Of a stretch of 64,000 nt of DNA, positions 38,789-48,724 are shown one piece after another. Each line of letters begins with the position of its first letter. Position 1 is the stretch's first letter. This DNA is from Intrasporangium oryzae NRRL B-24470 (GTDB taxonomy: Bacteria; Actinomycetota; Actinomycetes; Actinomycetales; Dermatophilaceae): positions 1 through 64,000 of the forward strand of contig NZ_AWSA01000005.1 in assembly GCF_000576595.1 (NCBI RefSeq), in the 5' to 3' direction. The translations under genes were made by a program, and so were the position numbers. The notes beneath the pieces were generated by a model. The model was not told where the DNA came from and ran no database searches. It saw only the letters and a list, made by a program, of their open reading frames with translations.

Positions 38789-39933
38789 TACAGGGGTGGG
38801 AGGCCGAGGACCTCGCGGAAGGCGGTCTCGACCGCGTCTGCCCGGTCGTGGCCCCCCATGGTGCCGGTGACGAAGGCGAACGCGTACCCGTCCTGCGGGC
38901 AGGCCCATCCGAGGCTGCCGCCGATCCCGCCCATGCCGTAGCCGGCGTCGTCGACGGCGAACCCGAGGCCCCAGGCCCGCTCGGCGCCGCCCATGACGCG
39001 GTCGACTCCCCGAGCCTGGGCGGATGTGGACTTGTCCCGCAGGGATGGGGAGATGATCCGCCCGGCGAGCAGGGCGGCATACAGCCCGGCCACGCCGCGG
39101 GCCGTCCCGTGGCCGTTGATCGCGGGAATCTCCGCACGCCGGAAGGCGGCGCTGTTGACGGTGTCGGGGTCGAGGGCTCCCGGCGGGTTGAGCAGGGCTC
39201 GGCGCAGCAGGTCCGGGCGTTCGGGCGACTCCAGGTCGTCTGCGAGGTGGGCAACGCCGGTGAGGTCGACCGCGCGCGCGAGGTCGGCCTCGCCCAGGCC
39301 GACCTGGAAGTCGAGCCCGTTGGGTGCGCAGATCTCGTCGCGGAGGAAGCCGCCGAGCGTCCGGCCGTCGATGCGGCGGACGAGCTCACCGACGAGGTGG
39401 CCGTAGAAGAGCGCGCTCTCGCCGATCGCCATCCCGGACTGCCAGAGCGGCTCCTCGCGGGCGAGCTGCGCGCAGAGGGCGTCCCAGTCGAGCAGCAGGT
39501 CGGGCGAGGCGGGATCGGCGAGGGCGACAAGGCCGACCTGGTGGGAGAGCAGCTGGCGGACGGTCGCCCCAGCTCGGAACTCGGGCCAGTGTCGCTGGAC
39601 CGGGTCGTCGAGGTCGAGCCGGCCTCTGTCGACGAGGACGAGGGCGCACAGGGCGGTGAACGCCTTGGTGACCGAGTAGGGCATGACGATGCTGTCGGGC
39701 TGCCAGGCCCGGGTCCGGCCGGCGTCGGCCCAGCCGCCCCAGAGGTCGACGACCCAGCGGCCGTCGTGCCAGGCCGCGACTGCGGCCCCGGTCCCGGACT
39801 GGGCCTCGACGACCTGCTGGAAGGCCTCGCGGACGGGCTCGAAGCCCTCTGCCACGATGCCGTCAACGCCGCCGGACTCCTCCCTCGCGCCATTCATGGC
39901 GCCAGCATGGCGTGACCCGGGGTTCCGCTCCAC
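38788..39933 (-). CDS. serine hydrolase of the beta-lactamase/EstB family
   Basis: The 381-residue protein has the class C beta-lactamase-like fold used by esterases and D,D-peptidases: SVTK at 87-90 with nucleophile Ser87, YGH at 177-179 in place of YxN, and a late glycine-rich GGIGGSLGW. Without a signal peptide it probably acts in the cytoplasm, which favours an esterase (EstB-like) over a penicillin-recognising enzyme. The start may be ATG at 39897 (MNGAREESGG) rather than 39933. Its stop abuts the 35-bp array. The LLM gene on the same strand lies farther upstream, 67 bases away. Confidence 0.85.
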   Translation of the reverse strand: MERNPGSRHAGAMNGAREESGGVDGIVAEGFEPVREAFQQVVEAQSGTGAAVAAWHDGRWVVDLWGGWADAGRTRAWQPDSIVMPYSVTKAFTALCALVLVDRGRLDLDDPVQRHWPEFRAGATVRQLLSHQVGLVALADPASPDLLLDWDALCAQLAREEPLWQSGMAIGESALFYGHLVGELVRRIDGRTLGGFLRDEICAPNGLDFQVGLGEADLARAVDLTGVAHLADDLESPERPDLLRRALLNPPGALDPDTVNSAAFRRAEIPAINGHGTARGVAGLYAALLAGRIISPSLRDKSTSAQARGVDRVMGGAERAWGLGFAVDDAGYGMGGIGGSLGWACPQDGYAFAFVTGTMGGHDRADAVETAFREVLGLPPL

Positions 39934-40000
39934 CGATTTCGGTGACGTATGCCGCTCGGCGGGCTCGTGCGCGGGACCGCGGGCGCGCCCGGGCCCACGG

Positions 40001-40927
40001 TCAGGCGCCGTCGAGGACGGTGAGGGCGCGGCCGACGATCTCGATCGAGTCGGTCGTGATGGGGTCGAGGACGAGCTGGACGTGGACCGCGCCCGCAGAG
40101 GCCATGGCGTGGAGGTGCTCGGAGATGGCCGCGGGGTCGCCCGGCACGGGTGTGACCGGGAGGTTGTAGGACCCGTCGCCCATCGTCCGGCCGACCCCGC
40201 CCTCGAGCTGGACGAGGACTGCCGCTGTCGCGCCGACGGCGCCGGGGGCGCGTCCGGCAGCCTGCGCCGACTCCTCGACCCGAGCCCTGAGGGCGACGAA
40301 GCCGTCGACGGTGTTGCCGTAGTCGCTCCACCACGTGTTCCACAGGTCGACGTGGGGCAGGCCGATCCGGAGCATCCGGGGGCTCGTCGAGCCGAGCATC
40401 AGGGGCGGCCCTCCCGGTCGTGACGGTCGAGGGTCGAGGACGCAGTCGACGACCTCGTGGTAGCGACCGCGGAAGTCCGAGCGACCGTCGCGGACGAGCT
40501 CCCGGATGATGGTGAACGCCTCCTCGAACCGGGAGACCCGATGGTCGAAGGGAAAGCCGAAGGCGGTGTACTCCCGCTCGTTCCAGCCGGCGCCGAGCCC
40601 GAGGACGATCCGGCCCCCGGAGATCGCGTCGACCGTGGTCGCCTGCTTGGCGAGCATCGCCGGTGCGTGGAAGCTGGTCGACGCGACGAACGGCCCGAGC
40701 TCGACGCGCTCGGTCACGGCCGCGAGCGCGGCGAGGGACGTCCAGGCCTCCCACGGCCCGCGGGTGACCCCGCCCGGGAGGTCGTAGAGGAGGTGGTCGC
40801 CGAGCCAGAGCGAGTCGAGCCCGACGTCCTCCGCCGTGCGCGCCATGGTGACGAGCTCGGGCCAGTCGACGCGTCGCTCCACCTCGGGGAGCTGCACGCC
40901 GACCTTGAGGGCGCGTGACGTGCTCAT
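40001..40927 (-). CDS. LLM-class F420-dependent oxidoreductase
   Basis: The 308-residue protein is a luciferase-like TIM-barrel enzyme: LKVGVQLPEVERRVDWPEL at the start, LDSLWLGDHLLY, LAKQATTVDAISGGRIVLGLGAGWNEREY, and LMLGSTSPRMLR. Family members in actinobacteria usually take F420 rather than FMN, but the cofactor is inferred. The substrate is unknown. The ATG at 40927 overlaps the stop of the methyltransferase gene upstream by four bases (ATGA), so the two are cotranslated. Confidence 0.87.
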   Translation of the reverse strand: MSTSRALKVGVQLPEVERRVDWPELVTMARTAEDVGLDSLWLGDHLLYDLPGGVTRGPWEAWTSLAALAAVTERVELGPFVASTSFHAPAMLAKQATTVDAISGGRIVLGLGAGWNEREYTAFGFPFDHRVSRFEEAFTIIRELVRDGRSDFRGRYHEVVDCVLDPRPSRPGGPPLMLGSTSPRMLRIGLPHVDLWNTWWSDYGNTVDGFVALRARVEESAQAAGRAPGAVGATAAVLVQLEGGVGRTMGDGSYNLPVTPVPGDPAAISEHLHAMASAGAVHVQLVLDPITTDSIEIVGRALTVLDGA

Positions 40928-41766
40928 GCCACGCGGGCCGTCGTGTAGCGGACGTGCTGGGTGAGGTGGAGGCGCCCGTCGTCGCCGCGGTCGCCCTCGA
41001 GCGCCTCCTCGACCTCGGCGAGCACGCCCGGCAGCTCGCTCTCGGGCACGCTCGCCCAGACCTGGCGCAGCCCGACGCCCATCGTCCACGTGCGCCACGC
41101 TGTGGCGTCGGGGAGCGTGACGACGAGCGGCTCGACCACCGTCGCGACCTCGCTCGCCCCGCAGGCCGTGAAGAGGTCCTCGAGCAACTCCGAGCGTGCG
41201 AACGGTCCACGCGTGCCCGTCGTCCGCGGGTCGAGTACCCCGGCGGGGGCGTGTGCGAGGATCGCGGCCTCGGCGGCGGCCCAGTGCTCGTCGATGGCAC
41301 CGAAGGTCGTGATCCCGAGGCGGCCCGAGCCCGGTCGCAGCAACTCGAGCCAGGCGCGCAGCGTGGACTCCGGGTCGGGGTCGAAGAAGAGCACGAGGGA
41401 CGCGGTGACGACGTCGAAGCGCTCCGGGCCGAGGCTCGCCGGGCCGGCCTCGCCGACGACGGTGTTGATCCCCGTGACCCCGCGCTCGATGGCCTCCTGC
41501 TCGAGCAGGGCGATCATGGCGGGCGAGAGGTCGACGGCCGTGACGTGCCCGGTCGGTCCCACCGCCTCACGCAGCCGGAAGGTGACCGCCCCGCGGCCGG
41601 CCCCGATGTCGAGGGCGTGCTCGCCGGGCTGGGGCGCGAGGAGCGTCACGAGGCGCTCGCCGATGGGCCCGAACCACGGCACGCCGCTCTGGTCGTAGAC
41701 GGGGGCGAGCTGGTCGAAGAGGGCGGCCACTCCGGCTCGCCGTTGCTGGGCCTCGGTCATGGCCAC
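40924..41766 (-). CDS. SAM-dependent methyltransferase, class I
   Basis: The 280-residue protein contains motif I ALDIGAGRGAVTF at 51-63 and the acidic motif II VDLSPAMIALLEQ, with LVLFFDPDPESTLRAWLELLRPG as post-motif region. It resembles UbiE/MenG-like and small-molecule methyltransferases. The acceptor is unknown. ATG at 41766 or 41760 both fit. Directly upstream of and overlapping an LLM oxidoreductase, it may act on the same metabolite, though this is inference. Confidence 0.85.
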   Translation of the reverse strand: MAMTEAQQRRAGVAALFDQLAPVYDQSGVPWFGPIGERLVTLLAPQPGEHALDIGAGRGAVTFRLREAVGPTGHVTAVDLSPAMIALLEQEAIERGVTGINTVVGEAGPASLGPERFDVVTASLVLFFDPDPESTLRAWLELLRPGSGRLGITTFGAIDEHWAAAEAAILAHAPAGVLDPRTTGTRGPFARSELLEDLFTACGASEVATVVEPLVVTLPDATAWRTWTMGVGLRQVWASVPESELPGVLAEVEEALEGDRGDDGRLHLTQHVRYTTARVA

Positions 41767-41830
41767 ATCGTCCCCCGCGCAGGGCCGTGCGTCCCGGCTT
41801 CGGGCGAGGCGCTTCTCGCGTGGCGGGTCG

Positions 41831-42619
41831 TCACATCGCCGTGCCCATCCGCGTCAGTGGCTGGGGCCGCCAGAACCAGGGGGTGACCTCCGCGAGCAGG
41901 TCGGTGACACGCGCGCGCACGAGGGCGGCGTGCTTGATTCCCACGGCCTGCTCGTCGTGAACCACCTCCTGGCCGAGCGCGACGTGCAGCGACCTCAGGG
42001 TGTGCATGGTGTTGCTCGCCTCGGCCGGCACCGGGCCGGGGGAGCCCGACGCGAAGAGGTCGTGGACGTGTGCCAGCCACCCGGTCGCGGTCGCGGTGGA
42101 CAGCCCCGGGCGGGCGAGCACGAGGCAGACGGCGCGGGCGACCCGGTCGTCCTCCTGGTCGCGCCAGACGTGGACGGTTGGGGCGACGAGCCGTCGGGCG
42201 AGCGCGTCGAGCAGGGCGTCGGGATCGCCGACGCCGGCCGCGCCGCAGGCGCCGATGAAGTCGGCACCGTGGGCCACGGCATGCACCCACCCGACCTCCG
42301 GGTCGTGACCGCGCAGGTCCTCCTCGCCGACGTACCACCGCGTCACGGCGGGAACCCACGTCGTGCCGAAGTCGCCTGCTGCGACGAGGGCGCCGAGGAC
42401 GAGGGGCGCGAAAGAGCGGGCCTCGCTGCGCTCGTGGCCGAGGCGCTCGAGCATGGCGGAGGCGAGCCACGTCCGGTCGGCCGGGCCGAGGGCGCCGCCG
42501 CGCACGAGCCGGGCGAGAGCGGCATACGCCCCGGCGTCCCGGACGTCGGGATCCGGCGAGCCAAGGTCGTCGACAAGCGCGCGGAGAGAGATGTCGGGCA
42601 CGGGCGCCGATCCTGCCAC
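41831..42619 (-). CDS. DUF2785 domain-containing protein
   Basis: The 262-residue, mostly helical protein has the DUF2785 pattern: SDPDVRDAGAYAALARLV-like opening, FAPLVLGALVAAGD, RWYVGEEDLRGHDPEVGW and the central VHAVAHGADFIGAC. The family is of unknown function and found in actinobacteria and firmicutes. It could start instead at GTG 42601 (VPDISLRALV). It is divergent from the aminopeptidase gene at 42730. Confidence 0.78.
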   Translation of the reverse strand: MAGSAPVPDISLRALVDDLGSPDPDVRDAGAYAALARLVRGGALGPADRTWLASAMLERLGHERSEARSFAPLVLGALVAAGDFGTTWVPAVTRWYVGEEDLRGHDPEVGWVHAVAHGADFIGACGAAGVGDPDALLDALARRLVAPTVHVWRDQEDDRVARAVCLVLARPGLSTATATGWLAHVHDLFASGSPGPVPAEASNTMHTLRSLHVALGQEVVHDEQAVGIKHAALVRARVTDLLAEVTPWFWRPQPLTRMGTAM

Positions 42620-42715
42620 CGGCCGACCCGTCCCCGGCCGCCGGGGGCGCGGCCGACGGGAGCGGCCGACGGGGCCGCGGCCCGGGGCCGGGGAGGGCGG
42701 GACGCCGGCGGCGGA

Positions 42716-42721
42716 TAGGGT
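42716..42721 (+). promoter_or_regulatory. -10 box of a near-leaderless promoter for apeB
   Basis: TAGGGT lies eight bases before the ATG at 42730, identical to the box before hadA. No -35 is clear. Confidence 0.45.
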
Positions 42722-42729
42722 CGGGGGCC

Positions 42730-44040
42730 ATGGCGCACTCGTTCGACACCGACACCGAAGCCCAAGGACTCATCGACTACGTCGACGCGTCGCCGACTCC
42801 GTTCCACGCGTGCGCCCAGGCTGCGGCCCGCCTCGCAGAGGCCGGCTTCACGGAGGTCGTCGAGAGCGAGCCCTTCCCGACGGAGCCGGGGCGCCACTGG
42901 ATCGTCCGGGGCGGGTCGCTCATCGCCTGGGACACGACGGGGGCCCATGGCGCGGGCGCCGGGCCGGCCGCGGGCTTCCGCGTCGTCGGGGCTCACACCG
43001 ACAGCCCCAACCTCCGGCTCAAGCCGCACGCCGACCACGTCAAGGCGGGCTGGCAGATGCTCGCCGTCGAGCCCTACGGCGGTCTGCTCCACAACTCGTG
43101 GCTCGACCGCGACCTCGGCCTCGCGGGCCGGGTCGCCGTCCGCACGGCCGGGGGCGTCGAGGCGCGGCTCTTCCACGACACCGACCCGCTCCTGCGCGTC
43201 GCCCAGGTCGCGATCCACCTCGAGCGCGGCCAGAACGACGGGCTCGTGCTCAACCGCCAGCAGCACCTCGTGCCGCTCTGGGGCGTCGGCGACGAGCCCG
43301 GCGACGTCGTCGGCTACCTCGCCGAGCAGGTCGGCGCCGAGCGCGACGACCTCCTCGGCTGGGACGTCATGACCCACCCCGTCGAGCCGTCCTCGCGCAT
43401 CGGGCGCGAGCGCGACCTCATCGCCGCTCCACGCCTCGACAACCTCGCCACGTCGTATGCCGCCGTGCGGGCGCTCGTCGACGCCGCCCGCTCCCAGCCG
43501 GGCCACGTGCCCGTCCTCGTCCTCTTCGACCACGAGGAGATCGGCAGCATGTCCGAGCGCGGCGCCATGTCGACGCTGCTCCCGTCGGTCCTCGAGCGGA
43601 TCGTCGCGGCGGGCGGGGGGACACGCGACGACTACTGGCGCGCGATGGCGTCCACCGTCATCGCCTCCGGCGACATGGCCCACGCCACGCACCCCAACTA
43701 TGCCGAGCTGCACGAGCCGATGCACCGCATCGCCGTCAACGGCGGCCCGGTCCTCAAGGTCAACACCAACCTGCGCTATGCCACCGACTCGATGGGGGAG
43801 GCCGCGTTCCGGCTCGCGTGCGAGCAGGCCGAGGTGCCGATGCAGACCTTCGTCGTGCGCAGCGACCTGCCGTGCGGCTCGACCGTCGGCCCGATGACCT
43901 CCGCCCTCACCGGCGCGACGACCGTCGACTTCGGCGCGCCGACCCTGTCGATGCACAGCGCGCGGGAGCTCTGCGGCGCCGAGGACCCCGCGATGTACGC
44001 CGGCGCGCTCAGCGCCTTCCTCGCCCCGCGCCGGGCCTGA
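42730..44040 (+). CDS. apeB: M18 family aminopeptidase
   Basis: The 436-residue enzyme is a cocatalytic-zinc aminopeptidase of family M18, which forms a dodecameric tetrahedron in the cytosol and releases N-terminal residues. Metal and catalytic motifs are complete: GAHTDSPNLRLKP with His89 and Asp91, RLDNLATSYAA, LFDHEEIGS with the Glu pair, and ATHPNYAELHEP. RSDLPCGSTVGP near the C terminus is also typical. ATG at 42730 gives the usual start. It stands alone before the S10 operon. Confidence 0.93.
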   Translation: MAHSFDTDTEAQGLIDYVDASPTPFHACAQAAARLAEAGFTEVVESEPFPTEPGRHWIVRGGSLIAWDTTGAHGAGAGPAAGFRVVGAHTDSPNLRLKPHADHVKAGWQMLAVEPYGGLLHNSWLDRDLGLAGRVAVRTAGGVEARLFHDTDPLLRVAQVAIHLERGQNDGLVLNRQQHLVPLWGVGDEPGDVVGYLAEQVGAERDDLLGWDVMTHPVEPSSRIGRERDLIAAPRLDNLATSYAAVRALVDAARSQPGHVPVLVLFDHEEIGSMSERGAMSTLLPSVLERIVAAGGGTRDDYWRAMASTVIASGDMAHATHPNYAELHEPMHRIAVNGGPVLKVNTNLRYATDSMGEAAFRLACEQAEVPMQTFVVRSDLPCGSTVGPMTSALTGATTVDFGAPTLSMHSARELCGAEDPAMYAGALSAFLAPRRA

Positions 44041-44172
44041 GCGGGCCCCCGAAGGCGGCCCAGCGGCATACGGACCGGTGCGTCCTGGGGTGCCCGCGGG
44101 GGAGGTTCGCTGATGTGCTCCGGTGCCGCGACGCGCCATGGGATCAGCGGTGCCGGGCCGGGCTTGGCCGAT

Positions 44173-44202
44173 TTGATACATGGATGCGCCCTCTGGCACA
44201 CT
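44173..44202 (+). promoter_or_regulatory. possible promoter of the S10 operon
   Basis: TTGATA (44173-44178), 18 bases, CACACT (44197-44202). The -35 is good, the -10 only fair. The start would be near 44209, giving a leader of about 250 bases. The rest of the 418-base gap (44041-44172) contains one AGCGGCATAC word and no gene. Confidence 0.5.
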
Positions 44203-44381
44203 GTTGAGGTTGCTTGACGCGCGTCGCTGACCCATGTCGGCGGCGCCGCCCCTCGCTGTGTGCGCCAAATGGTGTGCCGCTGGACTCGTCCGAGGCCCGA
44301 GGGAAGCGCAAGTTACCCGGTTCGGCCGGGCTCCAACCATGGTTGTGGCACTGAAGTGCGCACTTCCACCGCGAAGCGGGC

Positions 44382-44407
44382 GCGACACGCCCGACCGCGG
44401 GGGTCGG
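44382..44407 (+). promoter_or_regulatory. leader element shared with rpsL (rpsJ copy)
   Basis: GCGACACGCCCGACC, loop GCGGG, then GGTCGG: a six-bp stem CCGACC/GGTCGG (44391-44396 with 44402-44407). It matches the rpsL leader block at 14 of the first 15 bases. Confidence 0.6.
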
Positions 44408-44458
44408 AGACCAAGGGAACCGGTCGCAAGAGTTCGGCGAGAGAGAGACGTAACGGAG

Positions 44459-44767
44459 ATGGCGGGACAGAAGATCCGCATCCGCTTGAAGTCGTATGAC
44501 CACGAGGTCATCGACAACTCGGCGCGCAAGATTGTCGACACGGTCACGCGTGCCGGCGCCACTGTGGTGGGCCCGGTTCCGCTGCCGACGGAGAAGAACG
44601 TCTTCGTCGTCATCCGGTCGCCGCACAAGTACAAGGACAGCCGCGAGCACTTCGAGATGCGCACCCACAAGCGCCTCATCGACATCATCGACCCGACGCC
44701 CAAGGCCGTCGACTCGCTGATGCGTCTCGACCTGCCGGCGGACGTCAACATCGAGATCAAGCTCTGA
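44459..44767 (+). CDS. rpsJ: 30S ribosomal protein S10
   Basis: S10 is both a ribosomal protein and the NusE partner of NusG and NusB. The 102-residue protein is standard: [39 protein letters not shown] and [17 protein letters not shown] at 44459 follows AACGGAG closely. The frame is open upstream but crosses the leader. It is the first gene of the S10 operon, with rplC 13 bases on. Confidence 0.97.
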   Translation: MAGQKIRIRLKSYDHEVIDNSARKIVDTVTRAGATVVGPVPLPTEKNVFVVIRSPHKYKDSREHFEMRTHKRLIDIIDPTPKAVDSLMRLDLPADVNIEIKL

Positions 44768-44780
44768 GGCGGTGGCTGAG

Positions 44781-45431
44781 ATGACTGTTGCTCAGAAGAC
44801 TGTCAAGGGCGTGCTCGGCGAGAAGCTCGGCATGACCCAGGTGTGGGACGCCGACAACCGGCTCGTCCCCGTGACCGTGGTCAAGGCCGGCCCCTGCGTC
44901 GTGACGCAGGTGCGCGCCGACGAGACCGACGGCTACTCCGCTGTCCAGATCGCCTTCGGTGCGATCGACCCGCGCAAGGTGAACAAGCCGATGACGGGCC
45001 ACTTCGAGAAGGCCGGCGTGACGCCGCGCCGCCACCTCGTCGAGCTGCGCACGTCCGACGCGGGCGACTACGAGCTCGGCCAGGAGATCACCGCCGAGGT
45101 GTTCGAGGCCGGCCAGCGCATCGACGCAACGGGCACGACCAAGGGCAAGGGCTTCGCCGGTGTCATGAAGCGTCACGGCTTCGCCGGTGTCTCGTCCTCC
45201 CACGGTGCGCACCGCAACCACCGCAAGCCGGGTTCCATCGGCGGCTGCTCGACCCCGGGCCGTGTCTTCAAGGGCATGCGCATGGCTGGTCGCATGGGTG
45301 GCGTTCGCCAGACGACCCAGAACCTCCAGATCCACGCCGTTGACGCCGAGAAGGGTCTGCTGCTCATCAAGGGTGCCGTCCCCGGCCCCCGCGGTGGCAT
45401 CGTCCTGATCCGCACGGCTGCGAAGGGCTGA
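44781..45431 (+). CDS. rplC: 50S ribosomal protein L3
   Basis: L3 initiates 50S assembly and reaches toward the peptidyl transferase centre. The 216-residue product has [20 protein letters not shown], the [14 protein letters not shown]-like strand and the conserved central loop [27 protein letters not shown] at 44766-44772 suits the ATG at 44781 better than the in-frame GTG at 44772, which would add three residues. Confidence 0.96.
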   Translation: MTVAQKTVKGVLGEKLGMTQVWDADNRLVPVTVVKAGPCVVTQVRADETDGYSAVQIAFGAIDPRKVNKPMTGHFEKAGVTPRRHLVELRTSDAGDYELGQEITAEVFEAGQRIDATGTTKGKGFAGVMKRHGFAGVSSSHGAHRNHRKPGSIGGCSTPGRVFKGMRMAGRMGGVRQTTQNLQIHAVDAEKGLLLIKGAVPGPRGGIVLIRTAAKG

Positions 45432-45436
45432 ACGAC

Positions 45437-46042
45437 ATGACGAACCTTCCTGCTGACATCTTCGATGTCCAGACCAACGTCCCGCTGATCCACCAGGTCG
45501 TGGTGGCCCAGCTCGCGGCGGCTCGTCAGGGCACGCACTCCACCAAGACCCGCGGCGAGGTCCGCGGTGGTGGCCGCAAGCCCTACCGCCAGAAGGGCAC
45601 CGGCCGCGCGCGCCAGGGCTCGACCCGTGCGCCGCAGTTCGCCGGTGGTGGCGTCGTCCACGGCCCGCAGCCGCGCGACTACGTGCAGCGCACCCCCAAG
45701 AAGATGAAGGCCGCCGCCCTGCGCGGTGCGCTCTCCGACCGCGCTCGTTACGACCGCATCCACGTCGTCGACTCGATCGTCTCGGGTGACGTCCCCTCGG
45801 CGAAGGCCGCCGCGGCCGTTCTCGCCGGCCTGACCGAGCGCCCCAACCTCCTCGTCGTGCTCGAGCGCGGCAACGAGGTCGCGCTCAAGTCGGTCCGCAA
45901 CCTCCAGAACGTGCACGTCCTCGTCGCCGACCAGCTCAACACGTACGACGTGCTCTGCGCCGACGACATCGTCTTCACCCAGGCCGCGCTCGACGCCTTC
46001 GTCGCCGGTCCGGTCAAGGCCGACAAGGAGGCCTCCAAGTGA
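45437..46042 (+). CDS. rplD: 50S ribosomal protein L4
   Basis: L4 lines the exit tunnel and in E. coli represses the S10 operon. The 201-residue product includes the extended loop [20 protein letters not shown] and the region [20 protein letters not shown], where macrolide-related changes occur. Five bases separate it from rplC. Its stop overlaps the rplW GTG (GTGA). Confidence 0.96.
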   Translation: MTNLPADIFDVQTNVPLIHQVVVAQLAAARQGTHSTKTRGEVRGGGRKPYRQKGTGRARQGSTRAPQFAGGGVVHGPQPRDYVQRTPKKMKAAALRGALSDRARYDRIHVVDSIVSGDVPSAKAAAAVLAGLTERPNLLVVLERGNEVALKSVRNLQNVHVLVADQLNTYDVLCADDIVFTQAALDAFVAGPVKADKEASK

Positions 46043-46338
46043 GCATCCACGCCAAGGACCCCCGCGACATCCTGATCGCGCCGGTCGTCTCGGAGAAGTC
46101 GTACGGGCTGCTCGACGAGGGCAAGTACACCTTCGTCGTCGACCCGCGCGCCAACAAGACCGAGATCAAGATCGCCATCGAGCAGATCTTCAACGTCAAG
46201 GTCGACAAGGTCCACACCCTGAACCGTCAGGGCAAGTCTCGTCGCACCCGTTTCGGCATCGGCAAGCGCAAGGACACCAAGCGTGCGATCGTCTCCCTCC
46301 GCGAGGGCTCGATCGACATCTTCGGTGCCGGCGCCTGA
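46039..46338 (+). CDS. rplW: 50S ribosomal protein L23
   Basis: L23 sits at the tunnel exit and docks trigger factor and SRP. The 99-residue protein reads [20 protein letters not shown], then [18 protein letters not shown], with the basic loop [20 protein letters not shown]. It starts with GTG overlapping the rplD stop, so it is translationally coupled. Confidence 0.96.
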   Translation: MSIHAKDPRDILIAPVVSEKSYGLLDEGKYTFVVDPRANKTEIKIAIEQIFNVKVDKVHTLNRQGKSRRTRFGIGKRKDTKRAIVSLREGSIDIFGAGA

Positions 46339-46369
46339 GATCGACGAAAGAATCTGAGGACACACGAAC

Positions 46370-47206
46370 ATGGGTATCCGTAAGTACAAGCCGACCACGC
46401 CGGGCCGTCGTGGCTCGTCGGTCGCCGACTTCGTCGAGATCACGCGCAGCACCCCGGAGAAGTCGCTGGTCCGCCCGCTGAGCAAGACGGGTGGCCGCAA
46501 CAACGCCGGTCGCATCACGACGCGTCACATCGGTGGCGGCCACAAGCGCGCCTACCGCGTCATCGACTTCCGTCGCCACGACAAGGACGGCGTGCCGGCC
46601 AAGGTCGCTCACATCGAGTACGACCCCAACCGCACCGCGCGCATCGCGCTCGTCCAGTACGCCGACGGCGAGAAGCGCTACATCCTCGCCCCCAACAAGC
46701 TGAAGCAGGGCGACCCGATCGAGAACGGCCCCGCGGCCGACATCAAGCCGGGCAACTCGCTTCCGCTGCGCAACATCCCGGTGGGTACGGTCGTCCACGC
46801 GATCGAGCTCAAGCCCGGTGGTGGCGCGAAGATCGCCCGCTCCGCGGGTGCTCGCGTGCAGCTCGTCGCCAAGGACGGCCCCTACGCCCAGCTGCGTATG
46901 CCGTCCGGTGAGATCCGCAACGTCGACGCGCGCTGCCGCGCGACCGTCGGCGAGGTCGGCAACGCCGAGCAGAGCAACATCAACTGGGGCAAGGCCGGCC
47001 GCATGCGCTGGAAGGGCAAGCGCCCGACCGTCCGTGGTGTCGCCATGAACCCGGTCGACCACCCGCACGGTGGTGGTGAGGGCAAGACGTCCGGTGGACG
47101 TCACCCGGTCAGCCCGTGGGGCCAGGCCGAGGGCCGCACCCGCAAGGGACACAAGGAAAGCGACAAGCTCATCGTGCGTCGCCGTCGTACTGGCAAGAAG
47201 CGCTGA
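46370..47206 (+). CDS. rplB: 50S ribosomal protein L2
   Basis: L2 joins the subunits and supports peptidyl transfer. The 278-residue product begins [20 protein letters not shown] and contains the conserved histidine region [23 protein letters not shown] at 46370 follows GAGGACACACGAAC. The rpsS start follows after 15 bases. Confidence 0.97.
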   Translation: MGIRKYKPTTPGRRGSSVADFVEITRSTPEKSLVRPLSKTGGRNNAGRITTRHIGGGHKRAYRVIDFRRHDKDGVPAKVAHIEYDPNRTARIALVQYADGEKRYILAPNKLKQGDPIENGPAADIKPGNSLPLRNIPVGTVVHAIELKPGGGAKIARSAGARVQLVAKDGPYAQLRMPSGEIRNVDARCRATVGEVGNAEQSNINWGKAGRMRWKGKRPTVRGVAMNPVDHPHGGGEGKTSGGRHPVSPWGQAEGRTRKGHKESDKLIVRRRRTGKKR

Positions 47207-47221
47207 TAAGGAGCCTTTGGA

Positions 47222-47503
47222 ATGCCTCGTAGCCTGAAGAAGGGCCCCTTCATCGACGACCACCTTCAGAAGAAGGTGGACGCCCAGAACGAAGCGGGCA
47301 CCAAGAACGTCATCAAGACCTGGTCGCGTCGTTCGGTCGTCAGCCCGGACATGCTCGGTCACACCTTCGCCGTCCACGACGGCCGCAAGCACGTCCCGGT
47401 GTTCGTCACCGAGTCGATGGTCGGCCACAAGCTCGGCGAGTTCGCACCGACCCGCACGTTCAAGGGTCACGTGAAGGACGACAAGAAGGGTCGTCGTCGC
47501 TGA
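47222..47503 (+). CDS. rpsS: 30S ribosomal protein S19
   Basis: S19 binds S13 in the 30S head near the A-site tRNA. The 93-residue protein is standard: [20 protein letters not shown], then [20 protein letters not shown] and [24 protein letters not shown] precedes the ATG. The stop overlaps rplV by one base. Confidence 0.97.
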   Translation: MPRSLKKGPFIDDHLQKKVDAQNEAGTKNVIKTWSRRSVVSPDMLGHTFAVHDGRKHVPVFVTESMVGHKLGEFAPTRTFKGHVKDDKKGRRR

Positions 47504-47898
47504 TGGCCACCGAATCCAAGGAAGAAGTCATGGAAGCCAAGGCTTCGGCGCGGCACGTCCGTGTCACCCCGCAGAAGGCTCGCCGTGTCGTGGACATGAT
47601 CCGCGGCAAGGGCGCCACCGACGCCGTCACCGTCCTGCAGTTCGCGCCGCAGGCGGCCTCGGAGCCGGTCAAGAAGGTGCTCGAGAGCGCCATCGCCAAC
47701 GCCCGGGTCAAGGCTGACCGCGAGTCGGTCGCGTTCGACGAGCGCAACCTCGTCATCAGCGCCGCCTTCGTCGACGAGGGCCCGACCATGAAGCGGTTCC
47801 GCCCGCGTGCCCAGGGCCGCGCCGGTCGCATCAACAAGCGGACGAGCCACATCACCGTCGTCGTCACCCAGCCGGAGAACAAGAAGGGAGCCCGCTGA
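47503..47898 (+). CDS. rplV: 50S ribosomal protein L22
   Basis: L22 lines the exit tunnel through a long beta hairpin. The 131-residue product has [20 protein letters not shown], then the tunnel-loop region [19 protein letters not shown] and [10 protein letters not shown]. The ATG at 47503 overlaps the rpsS stop (TGATG); ATG at 47530 would remove nine residues and is less likely given the coupling. It overlaps rpsC in the same way. Confidence 0.96.
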   Translation: MATESKEEVMEAKASARHVRVTPQKARRVVDMIRGKGATDAVTVLQFAPQAASEPVKKVLESAIANARVKADRESVAFDERNLVISAAFVDEGPTMKRFRPRAQGRAGRINKRTSHITVVVTQPENKKGAR

Positions 47899-48722
47899 TG
47901 GGTCAGAAGGTCAACCCCCATGGCTTCCGTCTCGGCATCACCACGGACCACAAGAGCCGCTGGTTCGCCGACTCGACGAAGTCGGGCCAGCGCTACCGCG
48001 ACTACGTCAAGGAAGATGTCGCCATCCGTCGCCTGATGGAGAAGGGCATGGAGCGCGCCGGCATCTCCAAGGTCGAGATCGAGCGCACCCGTGACCGCGT
48101 CCGCGTCGACATCCACACCGCGCGTCCGGGCATCGTCATCGGTCGCCGTGGCGCCGAGGCCGACCGCATCCGCGGCGAGCTCGAGAAGCTCACGGGCAAG
48201 CAGGTCCAGCTGAACATCCTCGAGGTCAAGAACCCCGAGGTCGACGCCCAGCTGGTCGCCCAGGGCATCGCCGAGCAGCTCTCCGCCCGCGTCTCCTTCC
48301 GTCGCGCCATGCGCAAGGGCATGCAGTCCGCCCAGCGCGCCGGTGCCAAGGGCATCCGCGTCCAGGTCTCCGGCCGCCTCAACGGCGCCGAGATGAGCCG
48401 GACCGAGTTCTACCGCGAGGGTCGCGTCCCGCTCCACACGCTGCGCGCGCAGATCGACTACGGCTTCTACGAGGCTCGTACGACGTTCGGCCGCATCGGC
48501 GTCAAGGTGTGGATCTACAAGGGCGACATGACGGCGAAGGAGCTCGCGGCCCAGCAGGCCGCCGCCCCGCGCCCGTCCCGTGGCCCGCGTCGTGACGGCG
48601 CCGACCGCCCGAACCGCGCCCGTCGCGGTGACCGCAACGAGAACGCCGGCGCGCCGGCCGTGACCGACAACGCTGCTGCGGAGGCCCCGGCCGCCGCCAG
48701 CACCGAGAATGAGCAGGCCTGA
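47898..48722 (+). CDS. rpsC: 30S ribosomal protein S3
   Basis: S3 guards mRNA entry and helps unwind mRNA. The 274-residue product contains the N-terminal KH domain ([20 protein letters not shown]) and the conserved C-terminal domain with [20 protein letters not shown]. Residues from about 218 form a disordered tail rich in Ala, Arg and Glu ([20 protein letters not shown]), as in many actinobacteria. The start overlaps rplV. Confidence 0.96.
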   Translation: MGQKVNPHGFRLGITTDHKSRWFADSTKSGQRYRDYVKEDVAIRRLMEKGMERAGISKVEIERTRDRVRVDIHTARPGIVIGRRGAEADRIRGELEKLTGKQVQLNILEVKNPEVDAQLVAQGIAEQLSARVSFRRAMRKGMQSAQRAGAKGIRVQVSGRLNGAEMSRTEFYREGRVPLHTLRAQIDYGFYEARTTFGRIGVKVWIYKGDMTAKELAAQQAAAPRPSRGPRRDGADRPNRARRGDRNENAGAPAVTDNAAAEAPAAASTENEQA

Positions 48723-48724
48723 CC

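Noticed and set aside
38248-39915. Repetitive protein encoded through the 35-bp array
   Set aside because: All three frames are open because the unit lacks stops; there is no start context, and the frames continue as antisense to the serine hydrolase.
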